NCBI GenBank assembly: GCA_030448185.1
Contig: JAUJNL010000061.1
Coordinates: 1 to 34,202 of the forward strand
Direction: 5' to 3'
Source of the DNA: Cytophagales bacterium
GTDB lineage: Bacteria > Bacteroidota > Bacteroidia > Cytophagales > 172606-1
DNA length: 34,202 nucleotides
Position numbers and translations under genes: made by a program. Below the pieces are notes generated by a model that did not search any database, had not been told where the DNA came from, and saw only the letters and a list, made by a program, of their open reading frames with translations. Of this stretch, positions 17,140 through 27,248 are shown piece by piece. How positions within the stretch are numbered: the first letter of the stretch is position 1; each line of letters opens with the position of its first letter.

Positions 17140-19596
17140 ATGCAACGATTCATCGGGCTTTGCTTTTTTCATATCGTTTTTGGTTTTATCAATCTCTGGG
17201 CCCAGCAGGTTACAAAACTGGAAGCCGAACTCGAATCGCGGCGGGTAATGCTGCCTAATGGCTGGTCGCTGACGCCGGCCGGACGTTCTCTGCCAGCCGG
17301 TGATTTGCCCCTGAACATTGCCGTATCCAATTCGGGAAACCTGCTGGCAGTAACTAATAACGGCCAGAGTACGCAGACGATCCAACTGATTGAGGGCCGG
17401 ACCGAAAAAGTGTTGCACAGCATCGAAATCCCGAAGTCCTTTTACGGACTCAAGTTCAGCCGCGATGAACGATTCCTGTACGCCTCCGGCGGCAACGACA
17501 ACTGGATTTTGAAATACGCGGTAACCGGAAACAAACTGGTGTTGAATGACAGCCTCAAGCTCGGCCAGAAGATGACCGACAAAATCTCGCCGGTAGGCAT
17601 AGAGCTGGACGATGCCAAGAACCTGCTTTACGTGGTGACCAAAGACAATAATTCGCTCTACATCATTGATCTGCGTAGCAAAGCTATTGTTCACCAGGAG
17701 CAGCTGGGACATGAAGGATACACCTGCGTGCTGTCTCCGGACCGCCGGGAGCTTTATATTTCGTTGTGGGGCGGCAGAAAAGTGGGGGTATTTGCTACGG
17801 AAACCCGCAAAATGACGGCAACTATTGACGTGGCCTATAATCCCAATGAATTGATCCTAAACAAAAATGGTCAGTTTCTGTTCGTTGCCAATGCGGGTGA
17901 CAATAGTGTTTCGGTGATCAAGACGCAAACTAGAAAAGTAATTGAAGTACTGGACGCTGCCTTGTATCCCAACTCGCCGGTGGGCTCGGTAACCAACGGA
18001 CTCGCCCTGTCAAAAGATGAAAAAACATTGTACATCGCCAATGCGGATAACAATGCCGTGGCGGTTTTTGACGTAAGCACTCCGGGTAGGAGTCAATCAA
18101 AAGGCTTCATTCCCGTGGGTTGGTACCCTACCAGTGTACGCCGGGTCGGCACCCGCCTGTTTATAGCCAATGGCAAAGGGTTTACCTCGTTTGCCAATCC
18201 GCAGGGACCGCAACCAGTGGATCGTTCCGTACGGTCAGAGTCGCACCGGGGCGAAGTGAAGCAGCCCAACAACCGGCTGCAATACATCGGCAGCCTCATG
18301 CAGGGTACGGTCAGCATCGTTGATGAGCCCAATGAGCCGACGCTGGCCCTGTATTCACGGAAGGTGTACGAAAATACGCCTTACAAAAAGGAAAAGGAAT
18401 TACTGGCCGAAGGAGAAGCTGGTAATCCAGTGCCCATGCGAGTGGGCGATCCCTCACCCATCAAGCACATTTTTTACATCCTTAAGGAGAACCGCACCTA
18501 CGACCAGGTGTTTGGTGACATTAAGGAAGGAAACGGCGACACTACCCTTTGCCTGTTTGGGGAGAAATACACCCCCAATCAGCATAAACTGGCCCGCGAA
18601 TACGTGCTTTTAGACAATTTTTACGTGGATGCGGAAGTAAGTGCCGACGGGCACAATTGGAGTTTGGGAGCCCACGCCAATGACTATCTGGAAAAAACCT
18701 GGCCTACGGGCTATGGCCGGCGGGGCGGCACCACTGAAGGCATGGGCCGGCGGGCCATTGCCAACAACAAAGATGGCTTTATCTGGGATTTTTGTAAAAA
18801 GAAAGGAATCAGCTACCGCAGTTACGGAGTGTTTGTGGATAAAGACAAAGGCAATATCCCAGCGCTAGACGCCAGGCATGTTTGTTCGTACTTTGCCACC
18901 TATTACCAGCAGAACGTAAAAGATACCGCCCGGGTCAATCAATGGAAACGCGACTTTGATTCACTCGTTGTCGCCAAAGCCGTTCCCGCTTTCAACTCCA
19001 TTCGGCTCGGCGCGGACCATACGCAGGGCTTGGCCGTGGGAAGGCCCACTCCGTTTGCCTGCGTAGCCGACAATGACCTGGCTGTGGGCATGCTGGTAGA
19101 ACACCTAAGTAAAAGCCCGATCTGGAATCAGTCAGCCGTATTCGTGCTGGAAGAGGACGCCCAGAATGGCCCGGATCACGTTGATGCGCACCGTGCTATT
19201 GCTCTGGTTATCCGTCCGTATACCTAACGCCGCTACGTGGACCATCCCCTGTACTCTACTTCGGGAATGCTGCGGACGATGGAGTTGATCCTGGGCCTGC
19301 CTCCTATGAGTCCGTACGATGCCGCTGCTACGCCTATGTACCGCTGCTTTACCTCCTCGCCAGATTTTACACCCTATCAGGCCCTGCCCGCCAATATTGA
19401 CTTAAGCGCCGTCAACCTGGCGGCTACTCCCAGTGCCATTAAATCCGCCCGGCTTGATTTTTCGGAAGTAGATAAAATTGACGACAAGCTATTCAACGAA
19501 ATCCTGTGGAAAGGGCTTAAAGGCGAACAGGCCCAGGTACCGGCACCCCGGCGCAGCGCTTTTGTACGCGTATCTGCTTCGGACGATGCCGATTAG
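17140..19596 (+). pseudogene. YncE-like propeller plus alkaline-phosphatase-fold phosphoesterase, interrupted by one stop
   Basis: The product has a signal peptide (cut after WAQ), a YVTN/YncE beta-propeller (about residues 45-400, with repeats such as LYVVTKDNNSLYIIDL and LFVANAGDNSVSVI), then a phosphoesterase domain: KHIFYILKENRTYDQVFGD, DNFYVDAEVSADGHNW and EEDAQNGPDHVDAHR. This is the bifunctional YncE/alkaline phosphatase-family arrangement, about 815 residues. The frame is open except for TAA at 19225-19227 after VIRPYT, where relatives have a lysine-type codon. The same frame then continues RRYVDHPLYSTSGMLRTMELILG to 19596. A truncated protein of 695 residues could be made, lacking the end of the catalytic domain. 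Confidence 0.88.
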
Positions 19597-19645
19597 CGGC
19601 TTGCTCCCGTAAAGGGCGTAGGCCAAGTTTTTAAGATTTATCCTT

Positions 19646-19775
19646 ACCGTCATTGCGAGGGAGGAACGACCAAAGCAACCCCGAAAGGCTCAGCGTAGCT
19701 AATCTCTTTTGGAGCTACCGGAAAGGTCACTTACGCTAAGCCCGTATAGATTGCTTCGTTCCTCGCAATGACGGT
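19646..19775. repeat. CGTCATTGCGAGG-type inverted repeat element
   Basis: Left arm 19646-19671 (ACCGTCATTGCGAGG...) and right arm 19750-19775 (...CCTCGCAATGACGGT) are imperfect reverse complements over 26 bases. An inner pair, GGCTCAGCGTA near 19688 and TACGCTAAGCC near 19732, extends the structure to one 130-base hairpin. GTCATTGCGAGG phrases are widespread dispersed repeats in unrelated bacteria. It lies in the 440-base gap between the phosphatase and the second receptor; the rest of that gap shows no gene. Confidence 0.85.
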
Positions 19776-20038
19776 TTTAAAGGGTTTAAATTCTATTTCG
19801 AAGAACTTGTGCTACACCCTCCGTGAAAGTGGTGGTATCTAGGCGTTGATTCTGTTTGTAAATTCAACCAGCAATCATGACAACGCACCAGGACACTGCC
19901 TGGCAACGTAGCCGGTCGTTTCAACCCGCAGCATCCACAGTTCATCTCCGCTTTCTTACGCTTGACGTACGGGTGCGTTTCTTCCGGTTGTTCGCGCCAC
20001 TACTTTCGGGACAAATCCAACCCAAACGCATCCGCGCC

Positions 20039-22411
20039 ATGAATAAGCTACTCCTCCTCTTCACCCTCTTAGCCCTCCCGGCGAACCTGTACGCCCAGAC
20101 GGCTACGCAAACGGTCCGGGGCAAAATAACCGATGCCGCTTCCAAAGCACCCATTCCAGGAGCCAGCATCCTGGTCGTGGGCAGCAATCCGCCAATCGGC
20201 TCCAGTACCGATGCCGGAGGTAATTTCCGGCTGGCCCAGGTGCCGGTGGGCCGGGTGAGTCTCCAGGTTACTTATCTAGGCTACGAACCAATGTTTATCA
20301 AAGATATTGTCGTAAATGCCGGTAAGGAGGTGGTACTGGACCTGCCCCTAACCGAAAGCGTAACCACCCTGGCCGAAGCTACCGTGGCGTATAAGCGGTC
20401 TGAGGACGTGACCGTGACGAACAACGAAATGGCTGCGGTCAGTGCCCGGCCCTTTAATCCCGGCGAAACCCTGAAATACGCCGGTAGCTTGGGTGATCCC
20501 TCCCGAATGGCGGCGAACTTTGCCGGGGTCAGCGGAGCCAACGATGCCCGTAATGATATTGTCGTGCGGGGCAATTCCCCATCCACGCTCCTGTGGCGGA
20601 TGGACGGCGTGAATATTCCCAATCCTAACCACTTTGGCGCCTTGGGCACATCGGGCGGCCCCGTTTCGATGATTAACGCCAACCTGCTGGCTAAATCTGA
20701 TTTCCTGACCGGTGCTTTCCCGGCTGAATATGCCAATGCGCTGGGTTCCGTATTCGACTTACGGCTTCGCAAAGGCAATGATGAAAGGCACGAGTTTCTG
20801 CTGCAAGCCGGATTTAACGGGGTAGAAGCCGGCGCTGAAGGCCCATATAGCAAGAAGTCCAAAGCGTCTTACCTGGTTAATTACCGCTATTCGCTGTTCG
20901 GCATCTTGTCTAATCTGGGATATGAAATAGCGGGTACGCCTTATTACCAGGATTTTACGTTCAAAACGGATATCCCCGTGGGAAAACGGGGCAGTTTGTC
21001 CCTGTGGACCATTGGCGGCCGCAGCAACATTACGTTTCTGGGCAAAGACGTAGCTACGGATGGGGATGCATACGGCGACGAAAACGAAAATACCCGGGTA
21101 AAATTCTTTACCGGCATGGGCGCTATTTCCTACGAACACCGGTTCTCGGACCGCACGTACGGCAAATTAACCTTCTCGGGGTCCCGCACCGAACAGAATT
21201 TTAGCGGGGATACCGTTATCTACGCGGATAGTGAGGTGAAAGAGATTCTTTCGGAAATTCCCAGCGAATCGGCCGCGTTCATTAACGAAAAACTCTCCGT
21301 CAATGCTTCTCTCAACCATAAACTCAGCGCCAAAGATAAAATTTCGGCCGGCGTTATTGTGGACCTGAACCGCTTTGATCTGACCAATACCCGGTTATAC
21401 CCACAGACGCAATTCTACCGGAATACGGCGGGGGAAACGATGCTGTCGCAGGCATATTTGCAGTGGAAACACCGCTTCACCGACCAATTAACCCTTAATA
21501 CCGGACTGAGCTTGCTGCACTACGAACTAAGTAACAAGGCCGTAGTGGAACCCCGTTTGGGCGCCACTTACCTGCTCAACGACCGGAGTTCGCTGAGCGC
21601 CGCCTACGGTCTGCACAGCAACATACAACCCGTGTTACTTTCGTTCTACCAGACGCAAAACCCGGATGGCTCTTACCAGATGGCCAACCAGGACTTGGGA
21701 TTTACCCGCAGTCACCATTTCGTCCTGGGTTACCAGCGCAACCTGACGGAAAACCTGCACTTAAAAGCTGAAGCTTATTACCAGGCGGTCTTTGATGCGC
21801 CCGTAGAAAGCACACCCAGCTACTATTCCGTACTCACCGAAGGAGCGGACTTCGGACCTATTGACAAGGGCAACCTGGTTAATACCGGCACGGGCCGAAA
21901 TTACGGCCTGGAATTGACCCTGGAAAAATATTTTGCCCGCAACTACTATTTCCTGATCACTACGTCTCTGTTTGACTCTAAATACAAAGGCAGTGATGGC
22001 ATCGAACGCAATACGCCTTTCAACAGTCGCTACGTAGTCAATGCTTTGGCGGGCAAGGAGTTTCGCTTGGGCCGCCGGGACAATATATTCAGCATCAACG
22101 GAAAAGTTACTACGGCCGGAGGACGGTACATCCGGCCCATTGATCTGGACGCCTCCGCCGCCGGAAATACAACGATTTACGACGACAGCCGGGCTTTCAG
22201 TGAACAATTATCGGGTTACTTCCGCACGGACCTGAAGTTTAGCTATAAAATGAACCGCAAACGCTTAACGCACGAATTTGCCCTTGACTTACAGAATATC
22301 ACCAATAACCGGAATGTGTTTCAGCAGGCCTATAACCAGCGCACCAACCGCGTGGGTACCGCCTACCAGCAGGGCTTTCTTCCCATTCCTTATTACCGCC
22401 TCACTTTTTAA
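20039..22411 (+). CDS. TonB-dependent receptor with carboxypeptidase-regulatory domain
   Basis: I place the start at ATG 20039, giving 790 residues with a proper signal peptide (MNKLLLLFTLLALPANLYAQ). The frame is open to 19877, but that extension has no signal. Domains: CarboxypepD_reg-like (TVRGKITDA, PIPGASILVVGS, VSLQVTYLGYEP), plug (ARNDIVVRGNSPSTLLWRMD, then GVNIPNPNHFG and AEYANALGSVFDLRLRKGN), 22-strand barrel and a C-terminal aromatic end IPYYRLTF. There is no SusD partner next to it, so it is a TonB receptor of the FecA/BtuB-like class with a Bacteroidota extension rather than a SusC. Substrate is unknown; context suggests a phosphorus- or metal-containing ligand. The frame is intact. 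Confidence 0.92.
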   Translation: MNKLLLLFTLLALPANLYAQTATQTVRGKITDAASKAPIPGASILVVGSNPPIGSSTDAGGNFRLAQVPVGRVSLQVTYLGYEPMFIKDIVVNAGKEVVLDLPLTESVTTLAEATVAYKRSEDVTVTNNEMAAVSARPFNPGETLKYAGSLGDPSRMAANFAGVSGANDARNDIVVRGNSPSTLLWRMDGVNIPNPNHFGALGTSGGPVSMINANLLAKSDFLTGAFPAEYANALGSVFDLRLRKGNDERHEFLLQAGFNGVEAGAEGPYSKKSKASYLVNYRYSLFGILSNLGYEIAGTPYYQDFTFKTDIPVGKRGSLSLWTIGGRSNITFLGKDVATDGDAYGDENENTRVKFFTGMGAISYEHRFSDRTYGKLTFSGSRTEQNFSGDTVIYADSEVKEILSEIPSESAAFINEKLSVNASLNHKLSAKDKISAGVIVDLNRFDLTNTRLYPQTQFYRNTAGETMLSQAYLQWKHRFTDQLTLNTGLSLLHYELSNKAVVEPRLGATYLLNDRSSLSAAYGLHSNIQPVLLSFYQTQNPDGSYQMANQDLGFTRSHHFVLGYQRNLTENLHLKAEAYYQAVFDAPVESTPSYYSVLTEGADFGPIDKGNLVNTGTGRNYGLELTLEKYFARNYYFLITTSLFDSKYKGSDGIERNTPFNSRYVVNALAGKEFRLGRRDNIFSINGKVTTAGGRYIRPIDLDASAAGNTTIYDDSRAFSEQLSGYFRTDLKFSYKMNRKRLTHEFALDLQNITNNRNVFQQAYNQRTNRVGTAYQQGFLPIPYYRLTF

Positions 22412-22422
22412 TGGACGTCTCT

Positions 22423-22451
22423 ACTCCGGCTGGTTTAAAACCAGCCGGAGT
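22423..22451. terminator. Strong hairpin between the receptor and the kinase genes
   Basis: ACTCCGGCTGGTTT and AAACCAGCCGGAGT form a perfect 14-bp palindrome, 12 bases after the receptor stop. The following ATCTTATTA is only weakly T-rich. It probably ends or reduces transcription before the regulatory genes. Confidence 0.65.
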
Positions 22452-22521
22452 ATCTTATTAGCCAGATTATCAGTATATTCACTCAACCAAGCCTCTTTTC
22501 CATTGCGAGAAGACTACTATT

Positions 22522-23583
22522 TTGAGAACAACCTTTCTGTCAGTACCCGTGAAAAAAGAACGCACTGAGCTTCATGACCAAAAGGCACGCCTGATCGGCA
22601 TTCCGCTGGTGGGATTGCTGATGACTTTCATCTTTGACGGCGAGAAACTGACCGGGATTAATGCCCACTTTTTTTTAGAATGGGCGCAAGCAACTGTCTT
22701 TACATTTATTTTCTGGCAGGGTAATCGCGTCATTTTTATCCATCTGCGTCGCAAATACCCGCATTACCGCCAGACTCAGCTCCGGCTAGCCAGTGAATTT
22801 TTTATGTGCATCGCCTTTACGTTTGTGGCCAGCGTCGCTACGAAGTATTTGATGAGTTTTTTGGGTAAACAATGCACGCTTGACACCATTTTTACGGCTT
22901 TTCTCATCAATCTTATCCCTACGTTCGTCGTTGCGCTCCTCTACGAAAGCGTATTCTTTTTTGAATCCTGGAAAGCGAATGTCAAGCAAACCGAGTCGCT
23001 GGCGCGGGAAAATGTACAATCTCAGTTGGAGGCCCTTAAAAACCAGCTCGACCCGCACTTTCTGTTCAATAGCCTTAATACCCTGGCCTCGCTGATCGAC
23101 TATGAGAATACCGGAGCGCAGCAGTACCTGGAAAGACTTTCGGACGTATACCGCTACGTGCTGGTGAGCCGGGACAAAAATACCGTCACGCTGGAAGAAG
23201 AGATGAATTTTCTGGATGCTTACATTTACCTCAACAAGGTTCGGTTCCGGGAGAATCTCCAGGTAGTGAAAGAAATTTCACCGGCGGCCTACCGGCAGCA
23301 AATAGCGCCGCTGAGCTTGCAGATGCTGGTGGAAAACGCCATCAAGCACAACGTAATTTCCCGGGAACGGCCCCTCAAAATCCGTATTTTGCAGGAGGAA
23401 GGCGCCTACCTTTCGGTGAGTAACAACGTGCAGGGAAAGACGATTTTTGAGAAATCCACCAAGGTAGGACTCCAGAATATTATCAATCGCTACCGGTTGC
23501 TTTCCGAACAGCCGGTAGAAGTTAAAAAAGAGCCGGATCAGTTTACCGTCCGGATTCCTTTGCTGCAACCGGTTTTGGCCTGA
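22522..23583 (+). CDS. LytS-type sensor histidine kinase
   Basis: Four hydrophobic segments (about residues 24-39, 53-73, 92-114, 122-148) precede a coiled stretch and the His_kinase domain. Phospho-acceptor His179 lies in LKNQLDPHFLFNSLNTL. The N-box is ENAIKHN (271-277). A degenerate G region is VGLQNIINRY (315-324). This is the LytS/YehU class that pairs with LytTR regulators, and such a gene follows 34 bases downstream. The start is uncertain: the frame opens with TTG at 22522, GTG at 22549 is possible, and the first ATG (about 22621) would cut into helix 1. No extracellular sensor domain is present, so the signal is probably read in the membrane. The frame is intact. Confidence 0.88.
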   Translation: MRTTFLSVPVKKERTELHDQKARLIGIPLVGLLMTFIFDGEKLTGINAHFFLEWAQATVFTFIFWQGNRVIFIHLRRKYPHYRQTQLRLASEFFMCIAFTFVASVATKYLMSFLGKQCTLDTIFTAFLINLIPTFVVALLYESVFFFESWKANVKQTESLARENVQSQLEALKNQLDPHFLFNSLNTLASLIDYENTGAQQYLERLSDVYRYVLVSRDKNTVTLEEEMNFLDAYIYLNKVRFRENLQVVKEISPAAYRQQIAPLSLQMLVENAIKHNVISRERPLKIRILQEEGAYLSVSNNVQGKTIFEKSTKVGLQNIINRYRLLSEQPVEVKKEPDQFTVRIPLLQPVLA

Positions 23584-23617
23584 TGTATACGCTGGCTTGC
23601 CTAGTGATCCCGTGCCC

Positions 23618-24382
23618 ATGAAAACCATTATCATTGAGGACGAATACCCCGCGGCCGAAAGGCTCCAGCAATTACTGCACAAAGCCGACCGCCAGATCGA
23701 AGTCTTGGCCGTACTGGAGAGCGTGGCCGTCGCCATCCGGTGGCTGACGGACAATCCCCCGCCGGACTTAATTTTTTCGGACATCCAGCTCTCCGACGGA
23801 TTGAGCTTTCAGATCTTCGAGGCCGTTACGGTCAGAAGCCCGATTGTCTTTACGACCTCCTATGATGAATACGCCATTAAGGCTTTCAAGGTAAAAGCAT
23901 TGATTACCTGCTAAAACCCCTCAGCCGCAGGAACTGGCGGGAGCCCTGGCTAAATTCCAGGAAATGCGTCCGGCTGGCCCAGCCTATGCCTACGCCTTGC
24001 AGATGGAGTCCCTGCTTGACTCCCTGCCCATGACGGGCAAGAAGTACAAGAACCGTTTTTTAGTCAAGCAGCACGAAGAACTTATTCCCGTATCCCTGGG
24101 AAGAAATCGCCATTTTTTCACCACCAATGGACTCGTCTGCCTGGTACGGCGCGACGGCAAGCAGTTTATGGTAGACTACACCCTGGAAGAATTGGAAAAG
24201 CTGCTTGATCCGGCGCATTTTTCCGGCTCAACCGCCAGTTCCTCGCCAGTCGCCCGCTATTACCCACATTCACACGTACTTTAATGGCAAGCTGAAACTG
24301 GAACTGCGGCCTAACATTACCCAGGAAGTGCTGGTGAGCCGCGAAAGTGCAGGCCTTCAAGGAATGGATGGAGGGCGAATAG
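23618..24382 (+). pseudogene. LytTR-family response regulator, frameshifted
   Basis: The reconstructed gene is about 255 codons, the usual size. The receiver domain is clear: KTIIIEDEYPAAERL with the acidic pocket, FSDIQLSDGLSFQIF with the phospho-acceptor Asp, VFTTSYDEYAIKAFKV, then IDYLLKP in another frame. The LytTR DNA-binding domain follows in pieces: NRFLVKQHEELIPVS, WEEIAIF, LVCLVRRDGKQFMVDYTLEEL, FFRLNRQFLASR, THIHTYFNGKLKLEL. Frame changes occur near 23893, 23920, 24100-24118, 24220 (T run), 24253 and 24353. The kinase upstream is intact, so if the lesions are real it has lost its partner. Confidence 0.85.
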
Positions 24383-24434
24383 GGTCCACCGGATTAAACT
24401 TAATTAACTCCGCACAAACTCCAACCGCTGCCCA

Positions 24435-25267
24435 ATGAGAATACTTCTTCTTTTCCCACTTTTCTTACTCCTGGTGCAAAACGCATTTTCGCAAAAAAAC
24501 ACTTTGATTTGCGTAGCGACTTATAACATCCGATACAATAACCCCAAAGATGGCATCAACGCCTGGCCCAACCGAAAAGAAATGGTAAAAAGTCTGATCC
24601 GCTACCCGGATTTGACATTTTCGGCACGCAGGAAGTGCTGCGGGATCAGCTGAACGACCTGGCTGAAATGAAAGAATTTGCCTTCCTGGGCAAAGGTCGT
24701 GATGACGGGAAAGAAGCTGGGGAACATTCGGCCATCTTTTACAAGAAAGACCGGTTCGGGTGATGGAATCCGGTGATTTCTGGTTAAGTGAAACCCCCGA
24801 CAAACCTTCCTGGGTTGGGATGCTACCTGCTGTAACCGCATCTGTTCCGGGGCTAAGTTCCGGGACTTACCGACGAATAAAGAATTTTACTTTTTCAGCG
24901 TCCACTTTGACCACCAGGGGGAGTGGAAGCCCGCAGAAGCAATCGGGCAAACTCATGGTGCAGAAAATTAAGGAAATTCATAAAAATGAACCCGTTATTT
25001 GCGTAGGGGATTTAAACTCTACCCTGCCGATACGGAGCAGGTTCAAACCCACAAACCCCTGCTCAATGACGCTTACGTTTCAACTCATCCGCCATACGGC
25101 GGTTGGCACTTTCAATGGTTTCAAGCTGGACGCGCCGCTGGAAAACCGGATTGACTACGTATTCGTCAAAGCAAAGGAACTGGGTGCTTATACAGCGTAT
25201 TAACGGATCATCAGGAGCAGCTACCCATCCGACCACCTGCCTGGCGTTAAAAGTAATGATCAGATAA
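24435..25267 (+). pseudogene. Secreted endonuclease/exonuclease/phosphatase-family enzyme, frameshifted
   Basis: The gene starts with a signal peptide (MRILLLFPLFLLLVQNAFSQ) and reconstructs to about 277 residues. Family motifs occur in order but in changing frames: ATYNIRYNN, FDIFGTQEVL (metal-binding Glu), EHSAIFYKKDRF, FYFFSVHFDHQG (catalytic His), VICVGDLNST (Asp/Asn), RIDYVFVK and SDHLP (final Asp-His), with TAA at 25265-25267. At least six indels are needed. EEP enzymes hydrolyse phosphodiesters (nucleic acids, sphingomyelin, inositol phosphates). It lies 52 bases after the regulator gene and is the third phosphoester hydrolase of the cluster. Confidence 0.85.
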
Positions 25268-25626
25268 GAAGCCTTTTACCGAAAAATAGCACTTAAATAG
25301 CTTTAGGTAAGTTTCTTTTTAGACGGAAGCTCAATCAATAATCGTAACGAATAATGTTGGTAACGAGAAAGACGGGAGAGGATTCCGTCATACTATACTA
25401 TCTGCCACTTTGCATTCAGTAACACGGTCAACCTATTTCAGGAGAAGACCGTTGTTGCTGCGGCCCTATTAGCTTCGTTGATCCTTTCATGATTTTTTTA
25501 TTACGTTGATTTTGGGCAAGCAAAAGAACCCTTTTAGGGCTTGACGAAGAGTCAAAAATAAGTGCCTGGTTAGGGAGATTCTTATTGTTAATAAAGTGGT
25601 TAAATTTACTTTAGAATCGGCAGGGA
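25268..25626. other. Intergenic region between convergent broken genes
   Basis: No coding frame of note. A small inverted repeat, CCCTTTTAGGG, lies near 25530 and TTGACGAAGAGTCAA near 25542. They could serve as terminators for the converging genes, but none has a convincing T-run. I see nothing else. Confidence 0.4.
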
Positions 25627-27000
25627 TCAAAAATACATGGTGCGGTTGAGGTGAATAATGGCCTCCTTAAAGTCTTGCCGGGCTATAATGAACTGAATAT
25701 TTACTTTTTTGAGGAAAACCCGCGCTGATGATATTACGCCAGCCTGGGCCAATGCGCGGCAGCTTTGGCCAATACGCCCACTTGATCCATGTTAGAACCG
25801 ATCATGCACACAATGGCTACTGGTTCTACGGTGACTTGTTCAAACTCAACGGACAGGTCCTCAATGACTTGGGGTTAAAATGTTTTTCCCCAACCACCAT
25901 GGAAATGCTGTTGGCACTGGTGACCTTAAAAATGTAACTGATCCCATACCGCTGAAACACCTGCATAATCTGGCGGGAACTGACCCGACTGCCCCCACCA
26001 TTAAGGGATCGTAAATATCAATAATCAATACCCGGTCGGTTCCCGTAATGACTTCTACCCGCTTGTGGGGGCATACGTACTCGCGGGTGATCAGGGTACC
26101 GGGTGCTGCGGATCAAACGTGTTCTTGATCCGCAAGTTGATCCCGTTCATTTCCAGCGGTTTAGAAGCTTTGGGGTGAATGGCTTCCATGCCCACGTCCG
26201 CCAGCTGGTCGGCTACGTCGTAATTGGTATTGCCCACCGGCACGCAATGACTGATGCCTACCAGTTCCGGGTCGGCGGTACACAAATAGTATTCTTTGTG
26301 AATGATGGCTTCCCGGGGCGCTACTGCGCCTGACCACCTTACTGAAGGTCACTTCCGAATATCCCCGGTCAAACTCCGCATAATCCCTTCCGTACCCTTA
26401 GTATAGCCGGTTACGACGCAGATAGTCTTCTCAAAAGCAATGTCTTGCAGGGCGTGCGCAATGCGTTGGTCAATGGTAAACGGATGGTGGTCGTAAAAGC
26501 CACTCAAGTCCACCAGCGTTGCGTGAATACCAGCGTTTTGCAGAATATTGACCAAATTAAAGGCCAGTGAGATTCGCCGATAGAGGCGAGAATTTAAGAC
26601 CGCCAGCAGAATACCTTCAGCACTGACGTATCCGGAAGCCAGCACCGTAGCCAGGTTTTCCAGGTATTTCTGCGCCTGCCTGACTCTTTCGGCAATAAAG
26701 TGGTTGGCTACGGCTGGGTCAGAATCCCAGGGGCTCGTACTTTGGTTGATCTGCTGGAGTTTTTCGTGTTCTCCTGCAACGAGTGTCGAATTCCCTGGTA
26801 GTCCGCAAATCGGTGGTATACTCCTGGTTCTTTGATTCTTTATTTTCCAGCGCAGCCAGTTGGTCACGCCGGCAAATGCCGAGACTACAAAGATCCGGTT
26901 GTATAACTTTGCTCCCGGAACGTTCAAACCGGATAATGTTCTGTAATACTTCGGAAAGGGCACTCATCGAAGTGCCGCCTATTTTTTCAACGGTGAGCAT
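25627..27000 (-). pseudogene. Aspartate kinase, heavily frameshifted
   Basis: Aspartate kinase phosphorylates L-aspartate as the first step to lysine, threonine, methionine or ectoine. ATG 27000 opens MLTVEKIGGTSMSAL, the family start. Then, in varying frames: KLYNRIFVVSAFAGVTN, PAVANHFIAERVRQAQKYLE, ATVLASGYVSAEGILLA, HATLVDLSGFYD, ICVVTGYTKGTEGIM, EYYLCTADPELVG, GMEAIHPKASKPLE, NGINLRIKNTF. The ACT-type C-terminal region follows (SAISMV-like piece, VAIVCMIGSNMDQVGVLA, VNIQFIIARQDFKEAIIHLN), ending at TGA 25627-25629. The reconstructed length of about 450 residues is normal. Ten or more indels are present. The VEKIGGTSMS start resembles the ectoine-linked subgroup, but no ect genes are in view. 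Confidence 0.85.
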
Positions 27001-27079
27001 CTTGGGTTACTGATTCTAATGCGGCATACTTTAGCTGGTCGTTTCCGGACCAGCCAAGCTTCTAGTTCTTTTATAATTA

Positions 27080-27248
27080 GGGTGTACGACAAAATGCAGA
27101 GCGTTCATCCGCATTTGCTTCGCTGAGAATAGTTGCAATGCGGATGTGTAAGCGGGCATTTGAAATGCCCTTTTTCTCAGTTCCGCATTGCAAATGCGGA
27201 ACAACACGAACAAAGTTTAATGGTTGATCTGCAATTTGTCGTACACCC
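27080..27248. mobile_element. MITE-like element with 21-bp inverted ends and 8-bp target duplication
   Basis: Left end GGGTGTACGACAAAATGCAG (27080-27099) and right end 27228-27248 are reverse complements with one mismatch over 21 bases. The direct repeat TATAATTA stands on both sides, at 27072-27079 and 27249-27256, as expected for an 8-bp target-site duplication. The 169-bp body has no ORF but three hairpins: CATCCGCATT...AATGCGGATG, GGGCATTTGAAATGCCC and GTTCCGCATT...AATGCGGAAC. An AT-rich 8-bp duplication and GG-starting ends recall ISL3-type transposition, but this assignment is only suggestive. The first hairpin core recurs at 10889-10927. Confidence 0.85.

Noticed and set aside
17098..17712. 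204-codon open frame antisense to the propeller-phosphatase
   Set aside because: Shadow of the real gene, no signal or family motif.
20281..20862. 193-codon open frame antisense to the TonB receptor
   Set aside because: Shadow frame of a clear receptor gene; no recognisable domain.
20281..22411. Second SusC/SusD system at the second receptor
   Set aside because: No SusD-like gene follows; a kinase gene comes next, and the receptor is shorter than SusC.
25728..25937. 69-codon + strand frame in the aspartate kinase remnant
   Set aside because: Antisense to the C-terminal part of the aspartate kinase, whose motifs are readable on the other strand.
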